Assembly: GCA_038503075.1 (NCBI GenBank)
Contig: JBCAML010000021.1
Span: forward strand, 248,001 to 312,000
Reading direction: 5' to 3'
Length of the DNA: 64,000 nt
From: Gyromitra esculenta
Taxonomy: Eukaryota; Ascomycota; Pezizomycetes; Pezizales; Discinaceae
Made by a program: the position numbers and the translations under genes. Shown piece by piece: positions 47,401 to 59,700 of the stretch; within the stretch, counting starts at the first letter, position 1; each line of letters begins with the position of its first letter. A model generated the notes under the pieces. The model was not told the DNA's origin. It ran no database searches and saw only the letters and a list, made by a program, of their open reading frames with translations.

Positions 47401-49276
47401 TAAACCCATGGTCTGGGAGATAAACCACGTGACAGCAAAGGGGCGATTAATATATTAAAATTAAATCGAGCAGTGTCACGTAATGCCAATTGTTAACGAA
47501 AGCACCGTATGCGCAGCAGCAGATGTATATGCAGCAGCCGCTAAAGGAGGCAGGCTGTCACTATATCGGCCACTAGTAGAAAATCACGCTCCTTGTTATA
47601 GCTGGCCTAATCCAGTAAGTTTGCCTTAGAACTGGAGTTCCTTCCATTTCCTAACCGAACCGACTAATCAACTATATGTAGCAACGTTGACCATTCGCCC
47701 GACGATTTCCATATCATGGGCCTCCCGAATCCTAACACCAGCATGATAACAAAACTATTTTGTACATATGTACAGTGCTATGAATTCGAAGGGTACCTGA
47801 AACACTCAACGTTAACGCGGAGCTGCGATGTGGTATTTCCGGAGAAATAAAAAAAAAAAAAACTGCCGTCCAACCCTTTTGGGTCTCGGATAATCTCTAT
47901 CAAAATCTCTTTATAAATACTTATAATATATCAGTGATCCTTTGATGGAGAGGTTGCGGTGTAGTTGCGCAAATTAGCCTATGATCAATGAAGGGACGAA
48001 CTCCCATAAATACAGGGATCCTCGAAATGATGACATGCACCTCATCAGCCCTCGGAAAAAGCTTGTGGTGTACATTATTATACCTCTTCGTTTCACACAC
48101 ACGGAAGAAAACTTTTTCCTAATCAGCCTGTGACCCGTTGATGGGAGAAAGAAATATATCCCTATAAGAGAGCAAATATAAGGGGGGATATACGCATGTA
48201 AGGCTATTGAAAACTGTTCTTCACGGCTTGCTTCCCTTTCTTCCTACACTTGCATTTTAACATTGGCCTTTCATGCAGGAAGTCCTGGTACAGCATATCG
48301 AACTAGGACACGACGCAGGGGGAATGCAGTGTCTGGATTTTTTATATCGATTCGGAGTGGGCGCGATGCACGAACAAAAGTACTGATATTTAGCTACCAC
48401 TGAAATTCGTCATCTTATTTTGCGGCGAATTTATTTAGTTATCTAAATCTAATACTCTCTAAACCCCCGAGCGTACGCTAACTAGCTAAGCGATTGTATC
48501 TGTAATTTTAGAGGCCCCAACCCACTATTTGGGCCTTGGTGGAGCTAGCATTTGATGGATGATGACATTTTTCGCTGCGGATACTGATAGGAAGGCAGGC
48601 GATAACTTCTTGTTGTCGTTGGATAGTTGCTATTCATCCTTCTGCTCAGGTACCTCATTTGACTTTATGCATGCCCCTAATCATACTGATCATCAGGAAT
48701 AATTTTCGTGTTTAAATCGAAACTGAAAGAGCCGAGTAGATTAGAGTGGGGACCAATGATCACGTTGACAATCTGTACTTCCATGCTGGCTGTTGTAACA
48801 AACAACGAAGGTGGGTCTTATCGAATGTCCCCCGATAGTTTTTAATGTCTCAGGGCCCACCAGAACACCTTTTTAATCTCTACCACTCACATGGATGTCT
48901 GTTTTTTACTCTAAATTGCGACTTTTCCGGAACATCTCTGAGGGGATTATCATTGGCATCCTCTCTCTCTTTTTTTCGTTAGAGGATCGGCTCAGCGTGA
49001 CCCATGAGCCGATCCGGGTTGCCTCGTGGTGAGCTGAGCTCGGGGTTGCTCATGAAAAGCTCAAGTTTTTGCAGGGAGCTAGAACCAATCTCGGATCATG
49101 GACGGCTCGTACGAGTAGCTGTATAAGCTGTTGGATAAGTTGGGGTTAATAGTTGATTCTAAACTAATAGTCAGAGCATGTCTTCATGACTCAATAGGAG
49201 ACTGAGCGAGAGGGGTTCTGTTATTCGGAAATATGCAAGCTTAAGTGGTCCGCGGCTTTTCCCCGCTAGGGAGACC
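44408..49276. other. Gene-free region
   Basis: 4.9 kb. Contains a TTTAA-type repeat at 45403-45435, tandem GGTACCAC units near 45722-45740, (ACGT)3 near 45909, poly(A) runs near 46000 and 47850, and a perfect 11-bp inverted repeat at 48984-49015. Open frames are short and unconvincing. No tRNA or transposon coding seen. Confidence 0.5.
48984..49015. repeat. Perfect 11-bp inverted repeat (stem-loop)
   Basis: GGATCGGCTCA and its exact complement TGAGCCGATCC are separated by 10 nt. GAGCTC/GAGCTGAGCTC variants follow within 60 bp and GGCTCGGCTCG occurs near 49380. It could be the end of a decayed element or a structured transcript; nothing decides between them. Confidence 0.6.
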
Positions 49277-49498
49277 CTAATTTACCTCATCAAAATGCAC
49301 ACCCCAAAAGCGTTCAAGCCAACTCGAATCATGCATCACCCTGGATCGGTTGACGGCGCGCTGAATCCTAACATCAAAGCGGCTCGGCTCGTTGAGCGGT
49401 GACTGATCCCTAACAAATGAATCCATTTCTCGCCACAGCTTCACGAATCCGGCCGTTACATAATTTAGTGGTGAGATATTACTAGGAACCCGTGCCAT
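49277..49498 (-). CDS. Small ORF or gene fragment (73 aa), doubtful
   Basis: An ATG-initiated frame whose translation looks protein-like (FVKLWREMDSFVRDQSP, then SSWLERFWGVHFDE) and which runs into a donor-like GTAAAT just before its stop. A following exon could not be found. It may be a remnant of a decayed gene or transposon. Family not recognised. Confidence 0.2.
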   Translation of the reverse strand: MARVPSNISPLNYVTAGFVKLWREMDSFVRDQSPLNEPSRFDVRIQRAVNRSRVMHDSSWLERFWGVHFDEVN

Positions 49499-52400
49499 GT
49501 TTGCGGATAATATTCCTTGCAGGTTTAAATGCTTGGAAAGTAAAACGCTACTAAAAATTTCTAGAAAAAACCTCCGAGGTCAATGATTCGCTGAATTTGG
49601 TGAGCTAGGTTCGTAGAGCTGTAGATTCTGACTAACGATACGGTGGTAATCTACAGCACATGAGTTGGCAAGAAAGACACAGTGCTTCCGAGTAATCATA
49701 TCTGGAAATGCCGAAGAAATATCTTACACGTAGGTATGTCTTGAGTTGTCCCTTGCGTACGGTCACAGGGGCCAAGATGCAGCAGGAGATATTGATAGTA
49801 TATTGACACATAGTTTTTACATCTGGATCTCGCTCTTCCGTTCAAATTAGTTTCTCTATATTCAGACAATGCAGTCTATGAAGTCGACTTCAATCAACTA
49901 CACTTACGGCGCAGTACATAAAAAAAACTCGATACACAGCTATCACCAAGCTCTGGTAACGTGGGGTCTGTGGAGCGGTAGTATTCATTTCACCTTCACT
50001 TATGAGGGATGTGAACTACAGTCGCCAGATTAGTGCTGGCTATGTAGCTGTGGTGCGAAATATTTGAGTGTCGCTGGAGTTTTATGGAGACTCGTGCGTT
50101 TGGAGATCAGAAAATAGCTTTAATTATCGTTTCTTCACCCTCACCTCTCTCGATCTTCCTGGAATGACGGATTTATAAGCGAGCCGTACCGTTTAACAGT
50201 TAGCTTTGCATCGTCGGTCTTAAACATCGTTTTGGAATGCGTGGATGCCTTACCAATTCAGCATTGTACTCTACCTATAGCCTCCAATTGGCAAGGAGGA
50301 GTGAGGGGAGATGCTTCGAGAAAACATTAATCATCTTCTTTGCACGAGACATTAGAGGTTATCGTTGTTTGTGCTTGATCTTAAATTCATGGCGAATGCT
50401 CTAACTTTAGGTATCGCATTTTTACTTCTGCCCAACATCATGAGCGTTTCGAGTAATGTACGCTAGAATGAGTTTTGTATCAATTTCCTCCCTCCTTTGA
50501 CCACGGACTTCGTTTATTATTGCCCGCCGCAGCAGACAGGTGACTGTAGTTAATGACCAGAACCTTGAATAACTTGGGCTATCACCGCTCATTGGGTTAT
50601 GAGTGAGTAAAATTTTCCATTATTCTCGATGATTAGCATTTTCTTTGACGGGGAATAGATCTTCTTGGAGTTTTTAGTTGTGTTTTTCTTCTCCAATTTA
50701 CTATCCTCACGGTAAATCGTATGGCATCCTGTATTACCGCGCAAAAACGCTGATTAGATGTTGTTTACTAAAAAATGGCCAGAGCATTCACAGAAGATGA
50801 CGTGTGCGTCCGACCGAGTGATTTTGTGTGACTTTAAATACTTTGCCGTGCTAAGTGATCCGAAATATTAGGGCCGATCGGCTAGAAGGGTATTACTACC
50901 CCTAATCTACGGAAATTTGGGATTAGTTGAGGGGTTATCAAGCCGTAGGTTACAGAGATGTAAATATTATTGCGGGATCCGGGACCCGCCGCTTCCACCT
51001 TGGGCAAGCATCCTATAGAATTAAAGGTGTGGATCCGGGTACGTATCCGGAATATTCTTCTATCGCTTGATTAAGCATATCCAACATTTGACCATCATGC
51101 TATAAGTTTAGAGATACCATATCCTTGTATTCCTGCGTGACGTTTTGGGCAGTATTGACCCATCACATTGTTTTTTTTGTCTTGGCTTCGTATCTGGGCT
51201 ATGGATGTAATTGATTACAAACTCATGTGCAAGAGTAAGTGAAAGATCGCCTCAGTCGATAATTAATTGATTCCTTGCTTCCTTACGACATGGATAGCTA
51301 TATCGAGTGATCCTTGATGAAGCGGCACGCGAAACGATGGTTTGATAACATCAAGGGTAATGCTCCGGGTAGTGGGCGCGAATTTTGCATCAAAGCATCA
51401 GCCAAATAAATCGGGGCCTTCGGGATACTATATGATACAGTATATGTATGCGTCATCTCGTTTACCAGGCCATCGCACGGAGCATTCTAGGTCGGCAACG
51501 CCGGGGTTTCTAGAATTTAAGAGAACTTACTAGTATTGTAGCGGTTTAGCATCTCTAGGAATCTGAAGTGTTTAGAGTTAGTTAGAGAGCCCATGGGGGA
51601 GATTCGGAAACTAAATTTGGATTTCCCCGGCTTTTCGTCGGTGCTCTCGTCAAGAAAGGTGCCGACTTTAGAGCCAAGGAGAAACCCCCCTGCTAAGCTC
51701 CGGTGAGTAACGTGGGACGAAAACCGCCCGATCCTCTGGAAAACTAAATCGAAATTGTCAAGGATTGAAATGCCGAAACTGCAGATAATTTTCGGAATGG
51801 TGAAGGGTGGATCATTACAAGGCGGGCTTAGCCCGGGCTAACCCCGGCTGATATTGTTTAGTCTATGCTGTTGACTATATTGTCCAGTTCCGCATCCAGA
51901 CCGGTCCAGACCGGCTCATTTCAAACCCTGTCATCAGATGTCATTCGACATGTTACTGACGTCCTGGTGCGCATGGGGTGTTAATTGCTAGGTAGTTGGT
52001 TGTCGTTGCGATGTTAGGTGCTTGATTTGCGATAAAAGATCAATCTCTTGCAGATCAAAGGAGACGCAGCCGTTAAATTATATATATTGGACAACGTCTA
52101 CCTACCGAGTCTCAAAGCAGTTACGTGCCTGGCCAAGCGGTGCATCAGAGCGGGAAGCGGGTCGGGTTTCTGTGTTAACTGTGCTCCGGCCATAATTCGA
52201 AATGATCAATAGCCCTCGGCAGAAGTCTGTAAATTTTGTTTTCGCAGGAAACACAACTGCTACTCCGCTAGGGAACTCCGATTTACGCGCCCGAGGTATT
52301 TTCGAGATTCAGTCAGAGAATGTCGACTCGCTAATTCGGTTGAAGTTCTAGACAAGGGTTATATGTATGCTTAGGTTTTATACGAAGACTCCCAGCTGAG

Positions 52401-52993
52401 AAACGGCCGTATGTTTTCTTCCAGGTTCGGATCGTGGGGTATAGAGCGTATTACATACAATCTGTCTATCTTGTGGATGTAGTATAGTTGTCGGTTTACT
52501 ATAAAAATATAGATGGTCAGCACAAGTAGTAATCTTCCCCATCATTTCCCAGCCACCCGGTCAGATACATGTATGTCGTACCATGGTGGACACATGTATC
52601 TGTTGGTGTCTTGTCCTGACAGAACGTTGAAACATCAGATCCAAACATCCACCTATAACCCTAACCCCAAGATCACGCGAGCTCGCCTAATATTCTCCGC
52701 ACGAATATCAGGGCCAGGGTTCGGAGTCGGAGGTGAATCCGACAGGTTAACGACGCCAACTACAGCAGAATTTGAACCAGTGACAGGTCAGCAAGGTGGG
52801 CTATGCTATCGTTCGCACAATGGGCAAGTGAGGGGAAAATATATGCCTACAATAGAGCCAGTAACAATCATCCTATGCCCTGCCGAAAAAAGGAAGATTT
52901 CATCCATCGGAACCTCCTCCGCAGCCCACTGTTATAACACGCCGCCAGCGGGGTAAAGTCATCCATCACCTTTATTGATATTGATAATCAAAA
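49499..52993. other. Gene-free region upstream of the oxygenase gene
   Basis: 3.5 kb. Contains a 9-bp stem-loop at 49619-49656, the 14-bp palindrome TTAGCCCGGGCTAA at 51828-51841, a tandem CCAGACCGGT pair at 51896-51915, and an imperfect palindrome of CAGATACATGT arms centred on CCATGG near 52561-52600. A 147-codon ATG frame at 52513-52956 ends just before the oxygenase start but has no protein-like features. The last few hundred bases are the likely promoter of the oxygenase. Confidence 0.5.
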
Positions 52994-54901
52994 ATGTCGT
53001 CCTTCACCGAAGTTCCGGTACTGGATTATTCTTTATCACTCGACCCTGGAACGAAACCAGCATTCCTGCAGGAGTTAAAACATGCACTGCTGGAAGTTGG
53101 GTTCCTCTACATCAAGAATACAGGTATCGATGAAGCTTTGCAGGAAGAGGTAGTGAGGTTGGCGAAGACATTCTTCGACCTGCCTGAGAGCGAAAAATCG
53201 AGGATCGAGATGAAGAACTGTGAGTTCTCTCTTTTTCGTCCCTTGAGAGCTGGGGAATTGGATAAAAGACTTAGTGAGGGAGAGGGGTCTTTAGATCGCA
53301 GCCTGGTCTGTGCGAATGGGACGTCATGATCGTTGACCGATATAATCGTTATCATAGCTCCTCAATTCCTGGGTTACAGCCGTCTTGGGAACGAGATAAC
53401 CGCACATCAAACCGACTATCGGGAACAACTCGACATCGCCACCGAGCTCCTAGCGCCTTCACCTAAAGAACCACGTTATCGTAACCTTCGCGGGCCTAAT
53501 CAATGGCCTGACGAATCTCTCATCCCTGGGTTTCGTGAAACATACACACAGTTCATCGCTGCGATGACGGCCCTTTCCACCAACTTCTTGAGCCTGGTTG
53601 CAGAAGCGATAGGGTTGCCGAAGGAGAGCTTCGAGAAATATTATGAGGGAGTGGGGGAAAGTGAGAGTGGGCTTCAGAGGCAGGATAGGGTCAAAATCGT
53701 CAAGTATCCCGATCTGGGCGAGTTGGGGGCGGAGGGAGGGCAAGGTGGTGGGTATCATAGTGAATTCTAGCTTTCTTTTTCCCCAATGGGAGGTTTGTGG
53801 GGGGCGAGAATTTGTGATGCTAATTATTTATTGTTGAGTGGTGTTAGTGGGGCCGCACAAGGGTGTGTATTCATGGATTCTCACTCTGGAAGGAATAGCT
53901 GGGTTAACCTACATATACAGACTCAATGCTTAGCTCGTACTTACTACAAGCTACTGATCACTGTGGGCTTCAAGTTCAGAATGCTAAGGGGGAATGGGTT
54001 GATTGTATACAGATTCCAGGAACTTTTGGTTGGTTGTTGCCTTCTGCCTAGAAGTTTAGTTCTAATGCCCGAAATAGTAGTAGCAATGGGTCAAGGACTT
54101 GAAGCTATGACTGGTGGTGTTTGCGTCGCAACCGCACATCGCGTTCTTTCTCCAGCTCCAGGTAAATACTTGTTTTTTCCCCGACCATCTCAATATTCAG
54201 AACTGATTATTTTGTAGGGTCGGGACCGCGGTTTTCGATACCATTTTTCCAGGGAGTGAGCTATGATGCGACATTCGAGAGCATGGATGTACCGGTTGAA
54301 GTAAAGGCACTAAAAAAGAAACTAGTAAGCAAGGACGAAGTGGAGACGACATTTAAGAAAGAGAATTTTCAGAGGCTGGGAGAGGCAACATTGATGAACC
54401 GTATTAAGGTACATTAGTCCCCCCTCCAGGATTGTAGAGTGGTCGATTATTTGAACACGATTCTTAAAGACTAACATGCGAAACTTACAGTCCCACCCCG
54501 ACGTAGGTGCTAAATATTACCCGGATCTTCTTGCCCTCCTCCGCGTCCAAGCAGCCGCCCTAGCCGCTGGAGCAAAAAACACCGAAAGCCTTCTTGTAGT
54601 CCCTAGTCCTGGTAACGAGGTCTCGTCTAATACTCCCGATGACGTCTCTGCCAATCCACCAAGATTGAGGAACCGTGCTCCGACTATCGTCGTTGAAAGG
54701 ATCTCGAGCGATTTAAGCTATGGCGAGGATCCAGGTCCTGATGGGAGTATTGAAAGGAAGGAGGCGTGGAAGATGAGACAAGCGGATGCGGTACCTGATG
54801 AGGTGAGGGTTATTGATTCGGACGAGGAGGCAGCAGGTGGGGGAGAGAAAATGGGGGTGGGATTGGGAATGAAGAGAACGCTGAAGGGACTCTCGCCTTG
54901 A
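52994..54901 (+). CDS. 2-oxoglutarate/Fe(II)-dependent oxygenase, isopenicillin-N-synthase-like (7 exons)
   Basis: Inferred exons 52994-53219, 53358-53747, 53848-53862 (15 nt), 53921-54028, 54078-54161, 54218-54408 and 54491-54901 join in frame to 474 aa. The N-terminal half is a DIOX_N-type region (PVLDYSLSL, ALLEVGFLYIKNTGI, AKTFFDLPESEK). The jelly-roll core has the iron triad VGPHKDS (His209, Asp211) and TAHRVLSP (His267), and the 2-oxoglutarate-binding GPRFSIPFFQG (Arg279, Ser281). YLLQATDHCGLQVQN and GEWVDC lie between them as expected. The tail (VDRISS.., GGGEKMGVG) is long and disordered. The family comprises hydroxylases, desaturases and ring-forming enzymes; the substrate cannot be deduced. 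Fungal Isp7-type proteins are the closest general match. Introns are 49-138 bp. No neighbouring biosynthetic gene is present. Confidence 0.92.
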
Positions 54902-56580
54902 TGAAATGTTGGCAAGAAATCAGGGAGAAATAAGAGATAAGGAACGACAACATGGAGACTAAACTAAAAGCTTCTCGGAGTATTCGGTTACGTTTCTTGG
55001 TTGCATTGCGGGCTAAGGCTACATATCAAGGATTTAGGCAGGAGCAATTTGAAAATACGTCCTTGCGGACTGTCTATTGACCAAAAACGCTTTGGTTGTG
55101 TTCATACCATAGAAGTGATATTTCAATGTCCTGCAGTGGTCTCGTCCCTATCTCCTGCTGCCGTACGTACGCAGAAAGCTGTGCGGGAGGGGTTGGGCAC
55201 AAGTCTATATCAACACACACCATATCGGCACACACCATATCGGCACACACCTGATCGGCGCAATAGGTTATCTTGATAACCCATGAGGCAGTCCTATAAT
55301 GTGGAATCACTGGGCTTGCACATTAGGAGGGAAGTAAATCACGTAGCCTCGTCGCCAGACCTAATTAGCAAACTAAATCTGGCGACGAGACTATATAATT
55401 GGATTCAATGCCTGGCCATGACCGGTAATGCGTCTCAGCCATATATAATTCTCTGTAGGTCTGATGATAATAGTTTAGCGTATACTATGAGTGAGGAGTC
55501 ACGAGTTAGAACTTATGGTGGTGTGGGGTGAGTATGGCTTGATTGTTTTATTTCCACACATTTCGTTTCTGCTCGCTCGCTCTGCTCCAGACCTAGCTCA
55601 TTGCTTTTCCCATAAAACTTCTGCTCTTGGCTGGACCTGCTGCCATCCAGTGCTATTTTGAAGTGAGATCGGGCCTTCCTGATATTTTATTGACCCCACT
55701 GCATTTCTCTATCCCCTCCCCTCCCTCCCCTCCACACTTCTCGTCAGCCCCACAGTTTTTCTTCAAATATCTCACCTCTCTTAAGTAGGGTTTAGAACGA
55801 ACGGTGCTGTCTCTTTTGCAACCCAGCCTTTAAAATTGCTGCTTGTTCAAGGTGATCTGTCTGAGATTTCTGGGTTTAAAAAGCCCGAAGAAGTAGGAGC
55901 AGTGGTGGGAAATCACAAAAGGTTGTGAATATTTGAAATTTGCTACGTATGTTCTCTGAATCTCCCACTTATCTCTTTCTCCTGCTGCATTACCTGTTTT
56001 GGTTTGATCTCCCTGCTCCTCAGTTCCCCACTTGCTGGGTTTTACCACTGGGACGCAAATTTTGAACATTTGGGATGGGCAGGATCTTATGGTATGAGAT
56101 CGGATATTTAATAACCGCTATTCTCTCTCGATAGACATAAGGGCGTCTTGGCTCGAACGCAAATTCTGCTATTGCTTTGAAAACTCAGGAGCAGCAGATT
56201 AGATCGTGAGCGGTTCGCTCTAATTATGTGGAGTATTAATCAAACTAATCTATGGAGTAGTAACGATTGCTACTGCTGGTATTATATACGTGGAAGATTA
56301 AAACTAGGAGCGGTAACCGTTTCTGTTTGAATTAGGTAAGTTGGTGAAAGAGGAAACTAACAAAGTGTTCTGACCATCTACATGAATTAAATTCTTACTG
56401 CTGAATTTGGGTTCCAGGCCATCGTTTACTGCTGCTATCGAGTTGCAGAACTGAATAAAAAACAGTGGTAAGCTGCAGGAGCCCAAACCAAACTTTGTGA
56501 GTCGAAGTTAATTAATAATTAAGTAGTGAATATTCAAATCTTGCTTCTTGCGCCGAATACGGGGAATTAGCCTATCCGTA
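54902..56580. other. Intergenic, with a short tandem repeat
   Basis: 1.7 kb without a supportable gene. Includes three 15-bp tandem units at 55214-55258 and a CT-rich stretch near 55700-55740. The latter part is probably the promoter or leader of the gene at 56581. Confidence 0.5.
55214..55258. repeat. Three tandem 15-bp units (CACACACCATATCGG)
   Basis: Units at 55214-55228, 55229-55243 and 55244-55258; the first two are identical and the third differs at two positions. The unit is a multiple of three, but no convincing coding frame spans it. Confidence 0.85.
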
Positions 56581-59500
56581 ATGGACAGTTCGGAGAGCGA
56601 TCAGCTTGCTTTAGTCGGCATCGGAGATGATGACGGGGGGAATGGTTTCATAGGAGACGACCCTCCATTGAACATAGTGATCTCGCAGGCTCTCAGTCAT
56701 CAGCAATGGTGCCATCGTTTGAACTGCCTGAGAAATAAACTGAAAATCGAACTCAGCGGGGTGCCAGGAGATTCAATTATCGTCAAAGCTTTTGTGACAA
56801 TGAGAGCATTGTGTGTGGGCATGGAGGCATTGATGAGCTTGAATGTTGGCTTTTCCTATCTATAATATGCTTTTTTTTGTCTTGAGCGGCTTGCTAATTA
56901 CGTACTGTGCCGATCAAGTCGTTCGAGCGTAAATATTACGATATGGAATATCGTATCAAAATTAAGAGGGGGCATGATCGCTCGGATTCATCTGAGAGCA
57001 TTGTTGATTGGGCCCTCGAATGTGTCTTAAATAAACAAGCTGCTCTACAACTACTTACAGCTGATGCTAGTGTGAGCCATGCATCTAGTATCAAAGAAGA
57101 TAGAAAGGTAATACCCAGCCATTTTTATTCAATCTTGTCTGTGTCATAATTGCTAATATTGCATTTTGTATTTAAAGCACGCCGGGGGAAATGAAGATGG
57201 TAAAGATGATGCCTGTCCCTCATCTTCTAGCTCCACCTTTAGCAGATCAGAAAATTGCGGTAATCGGAGATTTATCGTGCGTAGAAATATCGATCGGAGT
57301 TCGAGGTCCGATAATGTGCCTCGTCACTCAAGGCTAAATTCTTCCACGCGCTATCCTTCCTTGCCGTCCTTAAACTTATCATCTATGACCAGCTTGGAGG
57401 CTTCTGCACCAATTCTAAGTCCTATGCGGGAAGAAAATCTATTGGGTGAAAGATTGCGGAGTGAAAATCTTCGTTTTAATCCCTCGCCACCGACTCCTTT
57501 GGAGAGTGATCTTGTGTCGCAATCTCTATCACCGCATCCGAGCAGTTCCTACACGTATATACCTGGAAATTCGAGAGCGGTACTTCGGAAGGAGAACTTA
57601 CCTTTGCTAAGCTCTGGCTCGCAGAGCTCTATCCCTAGATCTTCGAAAGATAATTTTCTCGGTGGAGACCCAGAGAAACGGGGCATTAGTATTTTGGCAC
57701 AATCGCTTTCTGAGAGGGAACGCTATTCTGGAACGGATACCTATGCACCTGGGGTGGGTATAAATCGCGGTAGTTTCGTAAGGTTGGGAAGTAGAACCTC
57801 AACGCCAACTGATCGGGCCGCTGAGAACAAGGCTCAAGATGAGTATATGAGCTTAGGAGAAGGGTTTAGGGATGGAGTTATCTTAAGGGAAGACTCAGTG
57901 ACCACGGCCTCTGAATCGTCCGCTGCTACTGTTGTGGAATACTCTGAATCAGTAGATGAGCAACAGGACGTAATTTCTACACCATCCAACAGAAGAACCG
58001 CTATTAGGTACCTCTACACGTCACCGAAATTGGGAAGTGGAGTCTCGTCATCGTTACACCATGATGATGTGTACTCTAACCCCGATCGACGTAGTGGTCG
58101 ATTTAGCCTTGCTCCTAGTATACTCAATTCTTACGAAGGTGAAAAAGAGTTTGGAACCAAAGATGACGATCCTTCGCTCCGGTGGAGTGCGTTTCAAGAG
58201 AATTACTCCGCAGCACCAACGACTTTTAGCGCGGCCGCCAAAAATACACCAGAACCAGCGTTCAATGCTCCTTTATATTCGTCTCTAAGGCACCGTAGCC
58301 CTTCTAGAACACCGAGGATCATAGAAATAGTTAAAAAACGTCCCGAGGATAGAGTTGTGACTTCGCGGGCGCTAGATAGAGGCTATAAGGAACAAGAAAG
58401 GTTCGGAGAGGCAACCCTTGACGAAGATGCTTCGGGTGTACCGGTTGTCGAGACCCCTACTGGGGAGGTCTCTTCGTACAGGAATGATCTTAAAGCCAAG
58501 GGTACAATTCAGCATAGCATAAAAGAATACCTTGGTACCGCCCTGGGAGGGCTTGATCGAGTGGAGAAAGATTCGGCGCCGAATGTATCTGGGATCGAAG
58601 AGATCACTGAAACCGATCTGAAAACCTCTCCAATTTTTGAATCGAGAGGCAGCAATATTAGCCAAAAATCAGCCTTTTTTCGGCCCTCGACTAGCGAAAA
58701 ACAGAAAGTTGCTAATGCAAGGGGAATTAGTTCTTCGAACCTCGGAAGGAGCTATCAGAAGGCCCCAGATAACGGATCTAGTATGCTGGGCACTAGTAGA
58801 AGCATGCGTCAGGATGGTTTTGGGAAAACAGAGAAAGATTATACGTGGCCACCTGCTAAAAATGAAAACTTTAATCCTCGTAGGAACAACCCTGTAACCT
58901 TGTCACCCATTTTTAGCAAATCTTCGACCCATCTCGGGCGGCTCACTAGAAGGAAGAATGGAAATCAAGCATTGCTAGACCGGAGGAATAGTAGGAGTGT
59001 TGATTCATTGAGGGGGCAGATAATTTTTCAGGGAGCTACTGGCAGATACCAGTCTTCAGCGGCTACTCCTGCTGCGTCTAAAACTGGCGGCAAGGTTTCC
59101 TTTACCAGTCCTCTTGTCAGTAATAACCCGGAGACATCGGTAAAGAGCATTCCCGAGGATGCAACCGGTAATAGAGCATCGTCATCCAAGTCTGGGAAGT
59201 CGTTTGGGGGTGTACTGGGAGATATCACTGGGGTGGGATCTGGGAGCAATCCCAGGACCACCCCGAGAAAGAGGATAAGGGCTCTGGGAAGCTGGATTCG
59301 CAGTGGTGGGCAGAGGGAGAAATCCCCTCTCCCACCACCTAAGGGTCACTTCTCCCAGGAGGAGGTTGACGACCTCATCGAGCGCCTCTCCTCCCACATC
59401 CCTGCAAATACTGCAAACCTGGACAAGAGTCCATCGAAAGCTGAAAAGAGTAAGAACCCAATCGCCATCTGTATGGATCTTATAAACGCTGCCAGCAACG

Positions 59501-59700
59501 AGTCTGAGAGCTCTAAACGCGAGAGCTTGCTGCAAATGAGCAGGGTTATGGTTGATGCGGTAGGCCAGAGCCGTGATGCGGAGTGTGCTGCGGAAGAGGC
59601 TAGAGTGGCAGCAAGGAGAGCGGAGGTGGCTTTTTTGGAAACCAAGAAGGGTTTGGCAGAGATGGCAGCGCTAATGAAACAAAGAAAGGAGGGAGTTTAG
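56581..59700 (+). CDS. Large Ser-rich disordered protein with conserved-looking C-terminal coiled coil (991 aa, 3 exons)
   Basis: Inferred exons 56581-56844, 56919-57107 and 57178-59700 join in frame. The start MDSSESDQ is the first ATG of the exon-1 frame. Residues 30-150 look ordered and partly helical (LNIVISQALSHQQWCHRLNCLRNKL, YYDMEYRIKI, VDWALECVLNKQAALQLL). About 160-890 are Ser/Arg/Pro-rich and probably disordered with many possible phosphosites. The last 100 residues hold NPIAICMDLINAAS and then an Ala/Glu/Arg-rich heptad region (about 932-990) likely to form a coiled coil. A tail of this type (MVDAV.QSRDAE..AEEA..AARRAEVAFL) occurs in uncharacterised Pezizomycotina proteins as far as I recall; no function is known to me. 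Splicing of introns 74 and 70 bp uses GTTGGC and GTAATA donors, the first being weak. Confidence 0.75.

Noticed and set aside
52513..52956. 147-codon frame just upstream of the oxygenase
   Set aside because: Starts right after an A/T-rich TATA-like run but shows no protein-like pattern or splice link; more likely promoter sequence.
38661..54901. Secondary-metabolite gene cluster suggested by a LaeA-like methyltransferase and a 2-oxoglutarate oxygenase
   Set aside because: They are 13 kb apart with no backbone synthase, transporter or regulator between them; LaeA-family genes act globally rather than as cluster members.
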